DNA of 64,000 nt from contig NZ_CP097349.1 of assembly GCF_023516215.1 (NCBI RefSeq), forward strand, positions 4,492,001 through 4,556,000. The letters run 5' to 3'. Of this stretch, positions 1 to 7,677 are shown in pieces. Positions within the stretch are counted from its first letter, which is position 1; each line of letters begins with the position of its first letter. The translations under genes and the position numbers were made by a program. Below the pieces are notes generated by a model, which worked only from the letters and a program-made list of their open reading frames with translations, did no database searches and was not told where the DNA came from. Source of the stretch: Cytobacillus pseudoceanisediminis. GTDB taxonomy: Bacteria; Bacillota; Bacilli; Bacillales; Cytobacillaceae.

Positions 1-1
1 A

Positions 2-1030
2 AGATGGGCACAAAGAAAAGAAACCCTCACACATGAAGATGTAAAAACAAGGGCAAAAACAGCATTGAAATGGCAGATCGCCCAGGGGATTCAGCATGTC
101 CGCACCCATGTGGATGTAACAGATCCCACTCTGACTGCTTTAAAAGCCCTTTTAGAAGTTAAAGAAGAAATGTCTGACTATGTGGACCTCCAGCTTGTAG
201 CCTTCCCGCAGGAGGGGATCAATTCTTATCCAAGCGGTGCGGAGCTCATGGAGGAAGCACTGAAAATGGGCGCAGATGTGGTAGGAGGCATTCCTCATTT
301 CGAATTCACAAGAGAATACGGCGTTGCTTCTATGAAAACTGCCTTTGACCTTGCTGAAAAATATGACCGCCTTGTCGACATCCATTGCGATGAAATCGAT
401 GATGAGCAGTCGCGTTTTGTGGAAGTAGTGGCTGCGGAAGCCTATGAACGCGGATTGGGCAGCCGGGTAACAGCCAGCCATACAACGGCAATGGGCTCGT
501 ATAATGATGCTTATACCTACAAGCTGTTCAGACTGTTAAAGCTATCAAACATTAATTTTGTCGCCAACCCGCTCGTAAACATCCATCTTCAGGGGCGCTT
601 TGATACGTATCCGAAGCGCAGAGGGATTACAAGAGTAAAAGAACTGCTTGAAGCAGGGCTTAACGTAAGCTTCGGCCATGACGACATCTTTGATCCATGG
701 TATCCGCTTGGCACCGGCAATATGCTGCAGGTGCTCCACATGGGCATCCATGTGTCACAGCTGATGGGCTACGAACAAATTGTTAACTCCTTCGACCTGA
801 TTACAAATAATAGTGCCAAAACATTAAATATTGAAGAGAAATATGGAATTGAAGAGGGGAAACCGGCCAACCTGATCATTCTTGATGAGGAAAATGAGTA
901 TGAAGCGATCAGGCGTCAGGCGGCTGTCAAGTATTCCATAAGAAATGGAAAAGTAATTGCTGAAACGAAACCAAGCGAGACATCTGTGATGTTTGGGGAG
1001 ATAAAAGAGAAAGTAAACTTTCATAAATGA
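2..1030 (+). CDS. codA: Cytosine deaminase, 5'-truncated by the window edge
   Basis: Metal-dependent deamination of cytosine to uracil and ammonia in the cytoplasm (pyrimidine salvage, nitrogen release). The frame is open from base 2, so roughly 90 N-terminal residues lie upstream; the TTG at 65 is internal, because residues before it ([17 protein letters not shown]) still align with E. coli CodA. Amidohydrolase motifs are intact: [12 protein letters not shown] (metal and catalytic residues), [16 protein letters not shown] (catalytic Asp) and [20 protein letters not shown]. Similarity to E. coli CodA as I remember it is high throughout. It is followed at once by a terminator, so it ends its transcription unit. 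Very sure of the family and probably of the function. Confidence 0.95.
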   Translation, partial: RWAQRKETLTHEDVKTRAKTALKWQIAQGIQHVRTHVDVTDPTLTALKALLEVKEEMSDYVDLQLVAFPQEGINSYPSGAELMEEALKMGADVVGGIPHFEFTREYGVASMKTAFDLAEKYDRLVDIHCDEIDDEQSRFVEVVAAEAYERGLGSRVTASHTTAMGSYNDAYTYKLFRLLKLSNINFVANPLVNIHLQGRFDTYPKRRGITRVKELLEAGLNVSFGHDDIFDPWYPLGTGNMLQVLHMGIHVSQLMGYEQIVNSFDLITNNSAKTLNIEEKYGIEEGKPANLIILDEENEYEAIRRQAAVKYSIRNGKVIAETKPSETSVMFGEIKEKVNFHK

Positions 1031-1037
1031 TAGCTAG

Positions 1038-1072
1038 AAGACTGGCTCAGGCTGACTGGGTCAGTCTTTTTA
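1038..1072 (+). terminator. Intrinsic terminator of codA
   Basis: AAGACTG (1038-1044) pairs with CAGTCTT (1062-1068) and runs into a T tract, 8 bp after the codA stop codon. Confidence 0.8.
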
Positions 1073-1162
1073 TGTTGTGAGGGAAATGAATATATTTTTA
1101 TATTAATAGTTTTCTTTTACTATTAAATGTAAAAAAAATTATTATAAAACACAGGAATTGAA

Positions 1163-1176
1163 TGTAAACGTTTACA
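1163..1176. promoter_or_regulatory. Candidate cre / LacI-family operator
   Basis: TGTAAACGTTTACA is a perfect 14-bp palindrome with the central CG typical of LacI/CcpA operators and it fits the cre consensus TGWAANCGNTNWCA. It lies about 210 bp before the binding-protein gene at 1388. The rest of 1073-1387 is AT-rich, with a small hairpin GCTATT-GGA-AATAGC at 1319-1333, and holds no gene. CcpA binding is inferred from the match only. Confidence 0.55.
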
Positions 1177-1387
1177 AATAGAGTAACAAAGGATAAATCC
1201 CGATACTATATATTTCGACTCTGAAAATATAGTAGAATATTTCGTTAATCTAAGATATACTAATTTTTATTAAAAATATGAAAAATCAAAATATATAAAA
1301 TTTAGTCAGTCATCTTTTGCTATTGGAAATAGCGGCATCTGATTTTTCAGCTCCGCTTACATAAAAAACACAAGGGGGAAAATAACG

Positions 1388-3004
1388 ATGAAAGGCAAAT
1401 CTTCACTAGCATTAAGCATTTTACTGATTCTTTCATTGCTGCTTTCAGCATGTTCCGGAGGCGGTGAAGAAGCATCAGGCAACAGCAGTGAACCAAAAGA
1501 GGGAGGTTCATTAATTTATGCCCGGGGTGCTGACGCTATTGGGCTGGACCCAATCAATGTAACAGATGGAGAGTCCATCCGTGTAACAAGCAATATCTTT
1601 GAAACCTTGTTTGTATATGACGAAAATCTTGAAGTCCAGCCAGGATTAGCGGAGTCTTACAAAGTCTCTGATGATGGAATGACCTGGACCATTACCCTTA
1701 AAAAGGGCATTAAGTTCCAGGATGGAACAGATTTTAATGCAGATGCAGTCGTGTTTAATTTCGACCGATGGATGGATCCCGAAAACCCCTACCATAAAGG
1801 GGATTTTCCATACTATCCGTTCTTATATGGGGGCTTTAAAGGCGATCCAAACCATAAAATCGAGTATGTAAAAGCAGTGGATGAATCCACAGTTGAGTTT
1901 AAATTAACTGAAAAGACAGCTCCGTTTATCAGCTACTTAGCTATTCCTATGTTTGGAATTGCCAGTCCGGCCGCGATTGAAAAGCACGGTGACAAGTTCT
2001 CAGAAAATCCAGTAGGAACAGGTCCTTTCGTATTTGATAGCTGGAAGCACAATGACAAAATAGTGCTGAAGAAAAATGAAAATTATGCAGGTGAAGGGCC
2101 ATATCTTGATGAGCTGATCTTCAGGGTTATCCCTGAGAATTCTTCACGCCTGACTGCACTTCAAGCTGGTGAAGTAGATATCATCGATGGCTTAAACCCC
2201 GATGATGCAACAACTATAGAAGCCGATTCACAGCTTAGTCTTGTAAAGCGCCCAAGCTTTAACATTGGCTACATGGTTCTCAATACGCAAATGGCACCTT
2301 TCGATGATGTAAAAGTACGTCAGGCGGTCAATATGGCAATTGATAAACAAGCCATTGTGGATGCTTTCTATAATGGTTATGCAGAGGTAGCAAAAAATCC
2401 ATTCCCATCTGTGCTGTGGGGCTATAATGACAGCATTGAAGACTACAAATTCAATGTGGAAGAAGCGAAAAAACTATTGGCAGAAGCAGGATATCCAGAT
2501 GGATTCAAAACCCAGCTTTGGGCAATGAGCAATCCAAGACCATATATGCCGCAGCCAATGAAGGTGGCAGAAGCTATTCAGGCAGACCTGAAGAAAATCG
2601 GCATTGAAACAGAAATCGTTACCTATGAATGGGCAACGTACCTTCAAAAGTCAGGAAACGGGGAACACCCAATGGGATTATACGGCTGGACAGGCGTTAT
2701 GGCCGATCCGGATAACTTCCTTTTCCCGAACCTGAGTGCAACGAATACTGCTAAACCTGCCAGCAACCGTGCGTTCTATGAAAACGAAGAATTCACGAAG
2801 CTTTTGCAGGATGCCCGTGTAACATTTGATCAGGACGAACGTGCAAAGCTTTACGAGCAGGCTCAGGAAATTTTCCACAAGGATGCCCCATGGGTGACTC
2901 TTGCACATACAACACCGCCAATCGCAATGGCAGGCTATGTCCAGGGATTCACTGCACACCCAATGGAGGATGATGATTTTACGAAGGTTTACCTGACGAA
3001 TTAA
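1388..3004 (+). CDS. Peptide/nickel-type ABC transporter substrate-binding lipoprotein (SBP_bac_5)
   Basis: Extracytoplasmic solute-binding protein of the DppA/OppA family, expected to hand oligopeptides or a similar solute to an ABC permease. A hydrophobic signal and lipobox LLSAC (acylated Cys22) are followed by a Ser/Gly/Glu-rich linker, then the family 5 fold at about residues 75-460. This includes LEVQPGLAESYKVSDDG and NPVGTGPFVFDSW, both hallmark segments. At 538 residues it is full length. AAGGGGGA precedes the ATG. No permease or ATPase gene lies beside it, so it must share a transporter encoded elsewhere. The next gene is an aminopeptidase, which favours a peptide substrate, but a terminator separates them. 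Confidence 0.88.
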   Translation: MKGKSSLALSILLILSLLLSACSGGGEEASGNSSEPKEGGSLIYARGADAIGLDPINVTDGESIRVTSNIFETLFVYDENLEVQPGLAESYKVSDDGMTWTITLKKGIKFQDGTDFNADAVVFNFDRWMDPENPYHKGDFPYYPFLYGGFKGDPNHKIEYVKAVDESTVEFKLTEKTAPFISYLAIPMFGIASPAAIEKHGDKFSENPVGTGPFVFDSWKHNDKIVLKKNENYAGEGPYLDELIFRVIPENSSRLTALQAGEVDIIDGLNPDDATTIEADSQLSLVKRPSFNIGYMVLNTQMAPFDDVKVRQAVNMAIDKQAIVDAFYNGYAEVAKNPFPSVLWGYNDSIEDYKFNVEEAKKLLAEAGYPDGFKTQLWAMSNPRPYMPQPMKVAEAIQADLKKIGIETEIVTYEWATYLQKSGNGEHPMGLYGWTGVMADPDNFLFPNLSATNTAKPASNRAFYENEEFTKLLQDARVTFDQDERAKLYEQAQEIFHKDAPWVTLAHTTPPIAMAGYVQGFTAHPMEDDDFTKVYLTN

Positions 3005-3013
3005 CAGCAAGAA

Positions 3014-3041
3014 GCCCCTGCAAACGCGGGGGATTTCTTTT
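3014..3041 (+). terminator. Intrinsic terminator after the binding protein
   Basis: CCCCTGC (3015-3021) pairs with GCGGGGG (3026-3032, one G-T pair), followed by a T-rich tail. Confidence 0.75.
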
Positions 3042-3064
3042 CAAATTAATGGGAGGGTTTCACT

Positions 3065-4131
3065 GTGTATGAATTATTGAAAGGCCTGTGTGATATTGTG
3101 GGTTCCAGCGGTTTTGAACAGGATGTTCAAAGATTTATCTTAAATGAAGTGAAGGATTATGTAGATGAATACCACGTCGATCCGGTAGGAAACCTGATTG
3201 TGAAAAAGAAAGGGAACAGCGCGGATTTCCCTTCTTTAGTCATTGCAGCTCACACCGATGAAATTGGATTTATTGTAAAAAAGATTGAAGACAATGGGTT
3301 AATCCGATTTGAAAAACTAGGCGGATTCGATGACCGGATCCTTTTATCATTGCCAATTAAGATCCGTTCTGAAAATGGCACTGTGGATGGAGTGATCGGA
3401 ACCATTTCAGCCCACTATGTGAAATGGGATGATCCAAAACGCATTTCCAGCCACCGTGATCTTTATATTGATATTGGAGCCCGCACAGCAGAAGAAGCCG
3501 CGGAAATGGGAATAAAGGTTGGACAGCCCATCAGCTATGGCACAGAGTTCAAAAAATAGGAAATAACCGTGTTATTGGCAAAGCCTTGGACGACCGGGCA
3601 GGCTGCGCACTACTGATCCGCTTACTTCAAAACATCGGAAGAAATGGGACACAGCATGGCGACATCTACGGGGCATTTACGGTTCAGGAGGAAGTAGGAT
3701 TGAGAGGGGCTTCCGTTGTATCTGCTGCCGTAGATCCTGACTTTGCGCTGGCACTTGATACAACCCCAACCAGCGACACATTTGATGTCCTAATGACAGG
3801 CACGAGAAGCCTTGGCAGCGGCCCTTGCATCAAAATCGCTGATAAATCACTGATTGCCCATCCGCTTGTCACGCAGCACCTCGAAAAAGTGGCGATAGAA
3901 GGGAATATTCCATATCAGCATGAAGTCTTCATGGGAATTGGAACTGATGCCGGAGCCATACATATGACCAATAAAGGCGTCACAACGGGTGTTATATCAA
4001 TCCCATCCCGTTATACTCATACTCCTATAGAAGTAGTCGACTTGGATGATATGGAGAACTCCTACAAACTGCTGCACGACTTTGTTGTGACATTGGATCA
4101 GCTGAAGGGAAAGACGTTTTTAGATACATAA
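3065..4131 (+). CDS. M42 family metallo-aminopeptidase, frame broken by one missing base
   Basis: Cytoplasmic dinuclear-metal aminopeptidase of the M42 (YsdC/glutamyl aminopeptidase-like) family. The first part (3065-3559, GTG start behind GGGAGGG) has AHTDEIGF with the first metal ligand. The second part, in another frame, carries LDDRAG, the QEEVGLRG catalytic Glu and metal ligand, ALDTTP, and THTPIEVVDLDD with the last His. Restoring one A in the A6 run at 3551-3556 fuses both into a normal protein of about 355 residues (TEFKKIGNNRVIGKALDDRAG joins smoothly). All catalytic residues survive, so a sequencing error is more likely than decay. It probably finishes peptides taken up through the neighbouring binding protein. 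Confidence 0.88.
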
Positions 4132-4142
4132 TCATATAAGAG

Positions 4143-4176
4143 AAGACAGGGGGATCAAGCTCTCTGTCTTTTTTAT
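4143..4176 (+). terminator. Intrinsic terminator after M42 peptidase
   Basis: AAGACAG (4143-4149) pairs with CTGTCTT (4164-4170), followed by TTTTTT. It closely resembles the terminator at 10200, and in both cases a TATTTGCA array follows. Confidence 0.8.
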
Positions 4177-4198
4177 AAAAGCAGTCGTGCGAAACGGC

Positions 4199-4324
4199 CT
4201 ATTTGCGGAATTCTCCCCTCTATATGCAGGTTTGGTCATTCTATATGCAGATTCAAGCAATCTATTTGCAAAATGAGCTATTCTATTTGCGGGTTTCCCG
4301 TTTCTATTAGTAATGTTCACATTC
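4199..4324 (+). repeat. CTATTTGCA periodic array 1 (6 units, exact 21-bp period)
   Basis: Six units start at 4199, 4220, 4241, 4262, 4283 and 4304, exactly 21 bp apart. Each begins CTATTTGC or CTATATGC (the last is CTATTAGT) and continues with a variable 12-13 nt tail. The final unit ends GTTCACATTC at 4315-4324. The array begins 22 bp behind the M42 terminator. A minus-strand ORF across it (4132-4356) is only a by-product of the period being a multiple of three. Related arrays lie at 10261, 19669 and 21740. Confidence 0.85.
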
Positions 4325-4332
4325 ACGGGAAA

Positions 4333-4353
4333 GGGGACAGTCAACCTGTCCCC
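4333..4353. repeat. REP-like palindrome
   Basis: GGGGACAG (4333-4340) and CTGTCCCC (4346-4353) form a perfect 8-bp stem around a 5-nt TCAAC loop. From memory, palindromes of this GGGGACAG/CTGTCCCC type are dispersed in many Bacillus genomes. There is no T tract, so it is not a typical terminator. Confidence 0.5.
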
Positions 4354-4401
4354 CAAGCAGCGGCCTGGCAGGGATTGATCTCTCAGTCATTTTGTTAAAA
4401 T

Positions 4402-4419
4402 CAATCAAACGTTTGATTG
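4402..4419. promoter_or_regulatory. 18-bp perfect palindrome, candidate operator
   Basis: CAATCAAACGTTTGATTG is a perfect palindrome in the 439-bp gap before the 4571 gene. Its length and symmetry suit a TetR- or LacI-type repressor. It differs from the operator at 4524 that recurs at 6301, so a second regulator would be needed; none matching it is evident in the window. Confidence 0.45.
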
Positions 4420-4502
4420 GACCGGGGAAACCCCTGCAAACACTGCATTCCCGGATGAGAGAAGCACAAAACAATTTCATAATTTAGTATTTTAACTTGA
4501 AA

Positions 4503-4516
4503 TTATAGCGCTTACA
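4503..4516. promoter_or_regulatory. Candidate cre site
   Basis: Read on the minus strand this is TGTAAGCGCTATAA, one base away from the CcpA cre consensus (penultimate C replaced by A). It lies just upstream of the operator at 4524, suggesting carbon catabolite control of the 4571 operon. Confidence 0.45.
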
Positions 4517-4523
4517 TAGTATA

Positions 4524-4539
4524 TTGAATACGTATTCAA
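4524..4539. promoter_or_regulatory. Operator O1 of the 4571-8682 operon (LacI-type palindrome)
   Basis: TTGAATACGTATTCAA is a perfect 16-bp palindrome, 32 bp before the 4571 start. A near-identical copy (15 of 16) lies at 6301-6316 before the HisD-like gene. The central CG symmetry suits the LacI-family regulator encoded at 7678 in the same cluster. Confidence 0.65.
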
Positions 4540-4570
4540 AAAGTAGAAATTTCAGAAAGTTGGTGAGCGA

Positions 4571-5512
4571 ATGGAGAGAATAGCTGTACTTGGGTGCGGC
4601 ACGATGGGCCATTCCATTGCGCTTAATGCGGCCTGGGCCGGACTGAGTGTGAAAATGCAGGGCATTAGTGACGCCGACCTGGAACAGGGCTGGACCAATA
4701 TGCTGAAGAAGCTTGAGGTTATGCTCAATAACGGTATTTTATCCGATTCGGAAGCTGCCCAAATTCAGGAAAATATTAAAATGACCGTATCTGTTGAAGA
4801 AGCGGTCACAGATGCTACTTTTGTAATTGAAGCTGTACCGGAAAACATTCAATTAAAGATTGACTTATTTAAGCGTCTTGACGCTCTTTGTGCTCCAGAT
4901 GTCATTCTGGCCAGCAATACTTCCGGCCTCAGTCCAACGGAGATTGCCTCCGAGACAGTATATCCGGAACGGACAGTGGTGACGCACTTCTGGAACCCGG
5001 CTCATCTGATTCCTCTCGTAGAGGTCGTACGGGGTGAGAAGACTGGCGATGAAGCTGTGGAAAGATCTTTTCAGATTTTAAAGCAAATGAAGAAAAAGCC
5101 GATTGAAGTGAAAAAGGAAATTCCCGGTTTTGTCGGCAATCGCCTTCAATATGCACTCTTCCGCGAAGCCCAGTATCTTCTGGAGGAAGGCATCGCGAGC
5201 AAAGAAGATATTGATGATGCAGTTACTTACGGAATTGGACGCAGGCTGCCGGTTTCTGGCCCGCTGATGACGGCCGATATGGGCGGACTGGATGTCTTCT
5301 CGGCCATCTCTGATTATCTGTTCCAGCATTTATCCAGTGCTGAGGAATCCCTGCCGATTTTAAAGAAGCTTGTAGAAGAACAGAAGCTCGGCGATAAATC
5401 GGGTGAAGGCTACTACAAGTGGGATGAGGATTTTTCCAAACAATACAACCAGAAGAGGGAAGAAGAGCTGATCCGCTTTTTGAAAAAGGATCTGGGAATC
5501 CAATTAATCTGA
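4571..5512 (+). CDS. 3-hydroxyacyl-CoA dehydrogenase-family NAD-dependent oxidoreductase
   Basis: Two-domain NAD-dependent dehydrogenase of 313 residues. The N-terminal Rossmann motif GCGTMGHS (about residues 8-15) is followed by FVIEAVPENIQLK, SNTSGLSPTEIA and HFWNPAHLIPLVEVVRG; the C-terminal helical domain has IPGFVGNRLQYAL and MTADMGGLDVF. The HFWNPAHLIPLVEV version of the motif is typical of the branch with lambda-crystallin/L-gulonate and carnitine dehydrogenases, so the substrate may be a free hydroxy acid and not a CoA ester. It is first in an operon with an SDR, a HisD-like enzyme and a LacI regulator. A paralog lies at 47731. Start ATG follows GTTGGTGAG. Sure of family, not of substrate. 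Confidence 0.82.
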   Translation: MERIAVLGCGTMGHSIALNAAWAGLSVKMQGISDADLEQGWTNMLKKLEVMLNNGILSDSEAAQIQENIKMTVSVEEAVTDATFVIEAVPENIQLKIDLFKRLDALCAPDVILASNTSGLSPTEIASETVYPERTVVTHFWNPAHLIPLVEVVRGEKTGDEAVERSFQILKQMKKKPIEVKKEIPGFVGNRLQYALFREAQYLLEEGIASKEDIDDAVTYGIGRRLPVSGPLMTADMGGLDVFSAISDYLFQHLSSAEESLPILKKLVEEQKLGDKSGEGYYKWDEDFSKQYNQKREEELIRFLKKDLGIQLI

Positions 5513-5524
5513 TGGAGGAATGGT

Positions 5525-6286
5525 ATGAAGAACTTTCCCGATCTGGAGAATAAATCGGTGCTTGTCACAGGCGGAAGCAAAGGAATCGGAAGGGATATTG
5601 CCCTTTCCTTTGCCAAAAACGGAGCGAAGGTTGTGATCGTGGGGAGAGATGAAGAGGCTCTGCAGCAGACAACCGAAGAACTGAGAAAATTCAATCGCAG
5701 CAGCTTCTATGTTTCCGCTGATTTAAACAATGTTTCAGAGATTCAAAGAATGACAGAAGCGGCCGCAGATTATATGGGCTCTCTTGATGTGCTGGTCAAT
5801 AACGCGGGAATTAACCGGGCCAAGCCTGCCATGGAAGTGACGGAAGAGGATTGGGATCTGACGCTTGATACCAATTTGAAAGCGGCTTTCTTCTGCAGCC
5901 AGAAAGCAGCCGAATATATGATCCCAAATCAATCCGGCAAAATTGTCAACATTGCTTCCCAGATGGCCTTTGTCGGCTATTACAAGCGGGCGGCTTATTG
6001 TGCCAGCAAAGGCGGCATGGTACAGCTGACGAAAGCACTTGCGGTGGAATGGGCCTCCCATGGGATTAATGTGAACGCAGTGGCTCCGACCTTTATTGAA
6101 ACGGAGCTGACTTCAAAAATGTTCGAAGACAAGGAATTCGAAAAGGAAGTCTACAGCAGGATTCCGCTTGGAAAGCTTGCGGATGCAGGTGATGTTTCGG
6201 CAGCCACACTATTCCTTTCTTCCAATCTATCAAAGTTTATTACGGGTGATACGATAAAAGTAGATGGCGGATGGACAGCCATTTAA
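5525..6286 (+). CDS. Short-chain dehydrogenase/reductase (gluconate 5-dehydrogenase-like)
   Basis: Classical SDR of 253 residues: cofactor motif TGGSKGIG (about 17-24), NNAG, the catalytic Ser in NIASQM, YCASK (Tyr/Lys pair) and the C-terminal DGGWTAI. It interconverts a secondary alcohol and ketone with NAD(P). General resemblance is to gluconate 5-dehydrogenase and glucose dehydrogenase-type SDRs, which fits a cluster with a GntP permease. It starts 12 bp after the preceding gene behind GATGGAGGAA, so the two are co-transcribed. The substrate is probably the hydroxy acid or sugar acid handled by the whole cluster. Confidence 0.82.
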   Translation: MKNFPDLENKSVLVTGGSKGIGRDIALSFAKNGAKVVIVGRDEEALQQTTEELRKFNRSSFYVSADLNNVSEIQRMTEAAADYMGSLDVLVNNAGINRAKPAMEVTEEDWDLTLDTNLKAAFFCSQKAAEYMIPNQSGKIVNIASQMAFVGYYKRAAYCASKGGMVQLTKALAVEWASHGINVNAVAPTFIETELTSKMFEDKEFEKEVYSRIPLGKLADAGDVSAATLFLSSNLSKFITGDTIKVDGGWTAI

Positions 6287-6300
6287 TTTTTTACAGATAT

Positions 6301-6316
6301 TTGCATACGTATTCAA
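6301..6316. promoter_or_regulatory. Operator O2, second copy of the LacI-type palindrome
   Basis: TTGCATACGTATTCAA matches the 4524 operator at 15 of 16 positions and sits between the SDR stop and the HisD-like gene start at 6343. It implies an internal promoter or a looping partner for the upstream operator. Confidence 0.6.
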
Positions 6317-6342
6317 AAATAAATAACTTGGAGTGATATCAA

Positions 6343-7626
6343 ATGGCAACTTTCTTAAAACAGGGGAAAAATGTTCAAGAAGTACAGGAAGCAGACGTAA
6401 AAGTAAGGGAAGCGGTAAGCGCGGTTCTTAAAAATATTGAAGAGAACGGCGATTCAGAGGTCCGCAAGCTTTCTGAGCAGTTTGATAAATGGTCACCGGA
6501 ACAATTCAGATTAAGTGATGAGCAAATTCAGGAGATTGTGGCATCTGTACCTGAACAAACGATCAATGACATCAAATTTGCTCAGGAGCAAATCCGCAAT
6601 TTTGCCGAGCACCAGAAAGCAGCATTACAGGATATTGAAGTAGAAACATTGCCTGGCGTGTTCCTTGGCCATAAAAACATTCCGGTAAACAGTGTAGGAT
6701 GCTATATTCCCGGCGGACGCTACCCGATGGTTGCTTCCTCCCACATGAGTGTTTTGACAGCGAAAGTGGCAGGCGTTAAGCGCGTAATTGCATGTACACC
6801 TCCGATTAAAGGAGAAATTCCTTCCGCAACCGTAGCCGCGATGCATCTTGCAGGCGCTGACGAGATTTACCTTCTTGGCGGAATCCAGGCGATGGGTGCA
6901 ATGGCAATCGGAACGGAAACAATCGAGCCGGTTGATATGCTGGTTGGCCCTGGTAATGCATTTGTTGCAGAAGCGAAGCGTCAATTATATGGCAGAGTGG
7001 GAATCGACCTGTTTGCAGGACCAACTGAGGTTCTTGTCATTGCAGATGAAACATCCGATGCTGAAATAATTGCAACGGATTTATTAGGACAGGCTGAGCA
7101 TGGACCTAACTCTCCGGCATGCCTCATTACAACTTCAGAGAAATTGGCAAACGAAACAGTGGCAGAAATTGAACGCCAGCTTGAGACTCTTCCAACAGCA
7201 GATGTTGCAGGCGCGGCATGGAAAGATTACGGTTCTATCATTCTTGTAGACAGCCTGGAAGAAGCCGTAGTGGAAGCGGATAAATTGGCTTATGAGCACG
7301 TGGAGGTATTAACTGAGGATCCAAACTACTTCCTTGAAAACATGACCAACTATGGAGCGCTTTTCCTTGGGCCGGAAACGAATGTTGCTTACGGGGATAA
7401 AGTCATTGGCACAAACCACACGCTTCCTACCAAAAAGGCAGCACGCTACACTGGCGGCCTATGGGTTGGCAAGTTCCTGAAAACATGCACATACCAGAGA
7501 ACAACGCCTGAAGCAAGTGCAAAAATCGGTGAATATGCATCCCGTCTATGCGACCTTGAAGGCTTTAAAGGACATCAGGCACAGGCTGACCTTCGTGTGA
7601 AGCGCTATGGCAGCCTCGTGAAGTAA
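6343..7626 (+). CDS. Histidinol dehydrogenase-family zinc dehydrogenase (catabolic paralog)
   Basis: HisD-fold, zinc- and NAD-dependent enzyme of 427 residues, a family that oxidises an alcohol in two steps to a carboxylate. Zinc and catalytic positions are visible: GQAEHGPNS (Gln and His ligands), YEHVEV (catalytic Glu-His), [16 protein letters not shown] (Asp ligand and substrate loop) and LEGFKGHQA (C-terminal His ligand). No other his genes are present and the neighbours are an SDR, a LacI regulator and GntP, so a role in catabolism is more likely than histidine synthesis. HpsN, the HisD paralog that oxidises dihydroxypropanesulfonate to sulfolactate, is one precedent, but no sulfolyase or other sulfonate gene is seen here. 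Start ATG behind TTGGAGTG. Confidence 0.8.
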   Translation: MATFLKQGKNVQEVQEADVKVREAVSAVLKNIEENGDSEVRKLSEQFDKWSPEQFRLSDEQIQEIVASVPEQTINDIKFAQEQIRNFAEHQKAALQDIEVETLPGVFLGHKNIPVNSVGCYIPGGRYPMVASSHMSVLTAKVAGVKRVIACTPPIKGEIPSATVAAMHLAGADEIYLLGGIQAMGAMAIGTETIEPVDMLVGPGNAFVAEAKRQLYGRVGIDLFAGPTEVLVIADETSDAEIIATDLLGQAEHGPNSPACLITTSEKLANETVAEIERQLETLPTADVAGAAWKDYGSIILVDSLEEAVVEADKLAYEHVEVLTEDPNYFLENMTNYGALFLGPETNVAYGDKVIGTNHTLPTKKAARYTGGLWVGKFLKTCTYQRTTPEASAKIGEYASRLCDLEGFKGHQAQADLRVKRYGSLVK

Positions 7627-7634
7627 GCAAAATC

Positions 7635-7643
7635 TGTTATAAT
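7635..7643 (+). promoter_or_regulatory. Candidate extended -10 promoter for the LacI gene
   Basis: TGTTATAAT fits the extended -10 form TGnTATAAT and lies 35 bp before the LacI start. No convincing -35 was found. Confidence 0.35.
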
Positions 7644-7677
7644 TTCTCTGTCTAGATTCAGGCAGGAGGAACATGCG

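Noticed and set aside
65..1030. TTG 65 as the start of the cytosine deaminase gene
   Set aside because: The frame is open to the window edge and upstream residues still match the family, so the gene is truncated by the window.
3541..3600. Programmed frameshift in the M42 peptidase gene
   Set aside because: Family members are encoded in one frame, there is no slippery-site/pseudoknot arrangement, and the same kind of break occurs in many unrelated genes here, so sequencing error is simpler.
4132..4356. Minus-strand 74-residue ORF with a repeated ANR/AYR pattern
   Set aside because: It is the by-product of a 21-bp tandem repeat (seven codons) and overlaps the terminator; no ribosome site.
6343..7626. 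Biosynthetic histidinol dehydrogenase (hisD)
   Set aside because: Fold and ligands fit, but there are no his genes around and the operon is clearly catabolic with its own LacI regulator and operators; called a family member only.
6343..7626. Dihydroxypropanesulfonate degradation (HpsN) as a firm assignment
   Set aside because: No sulfolactate sulfo-lyase, sulfopyruvate decarboxylase or sulfoacetaldehyde acetyltransferase is in the window, so it remains only a precedent.
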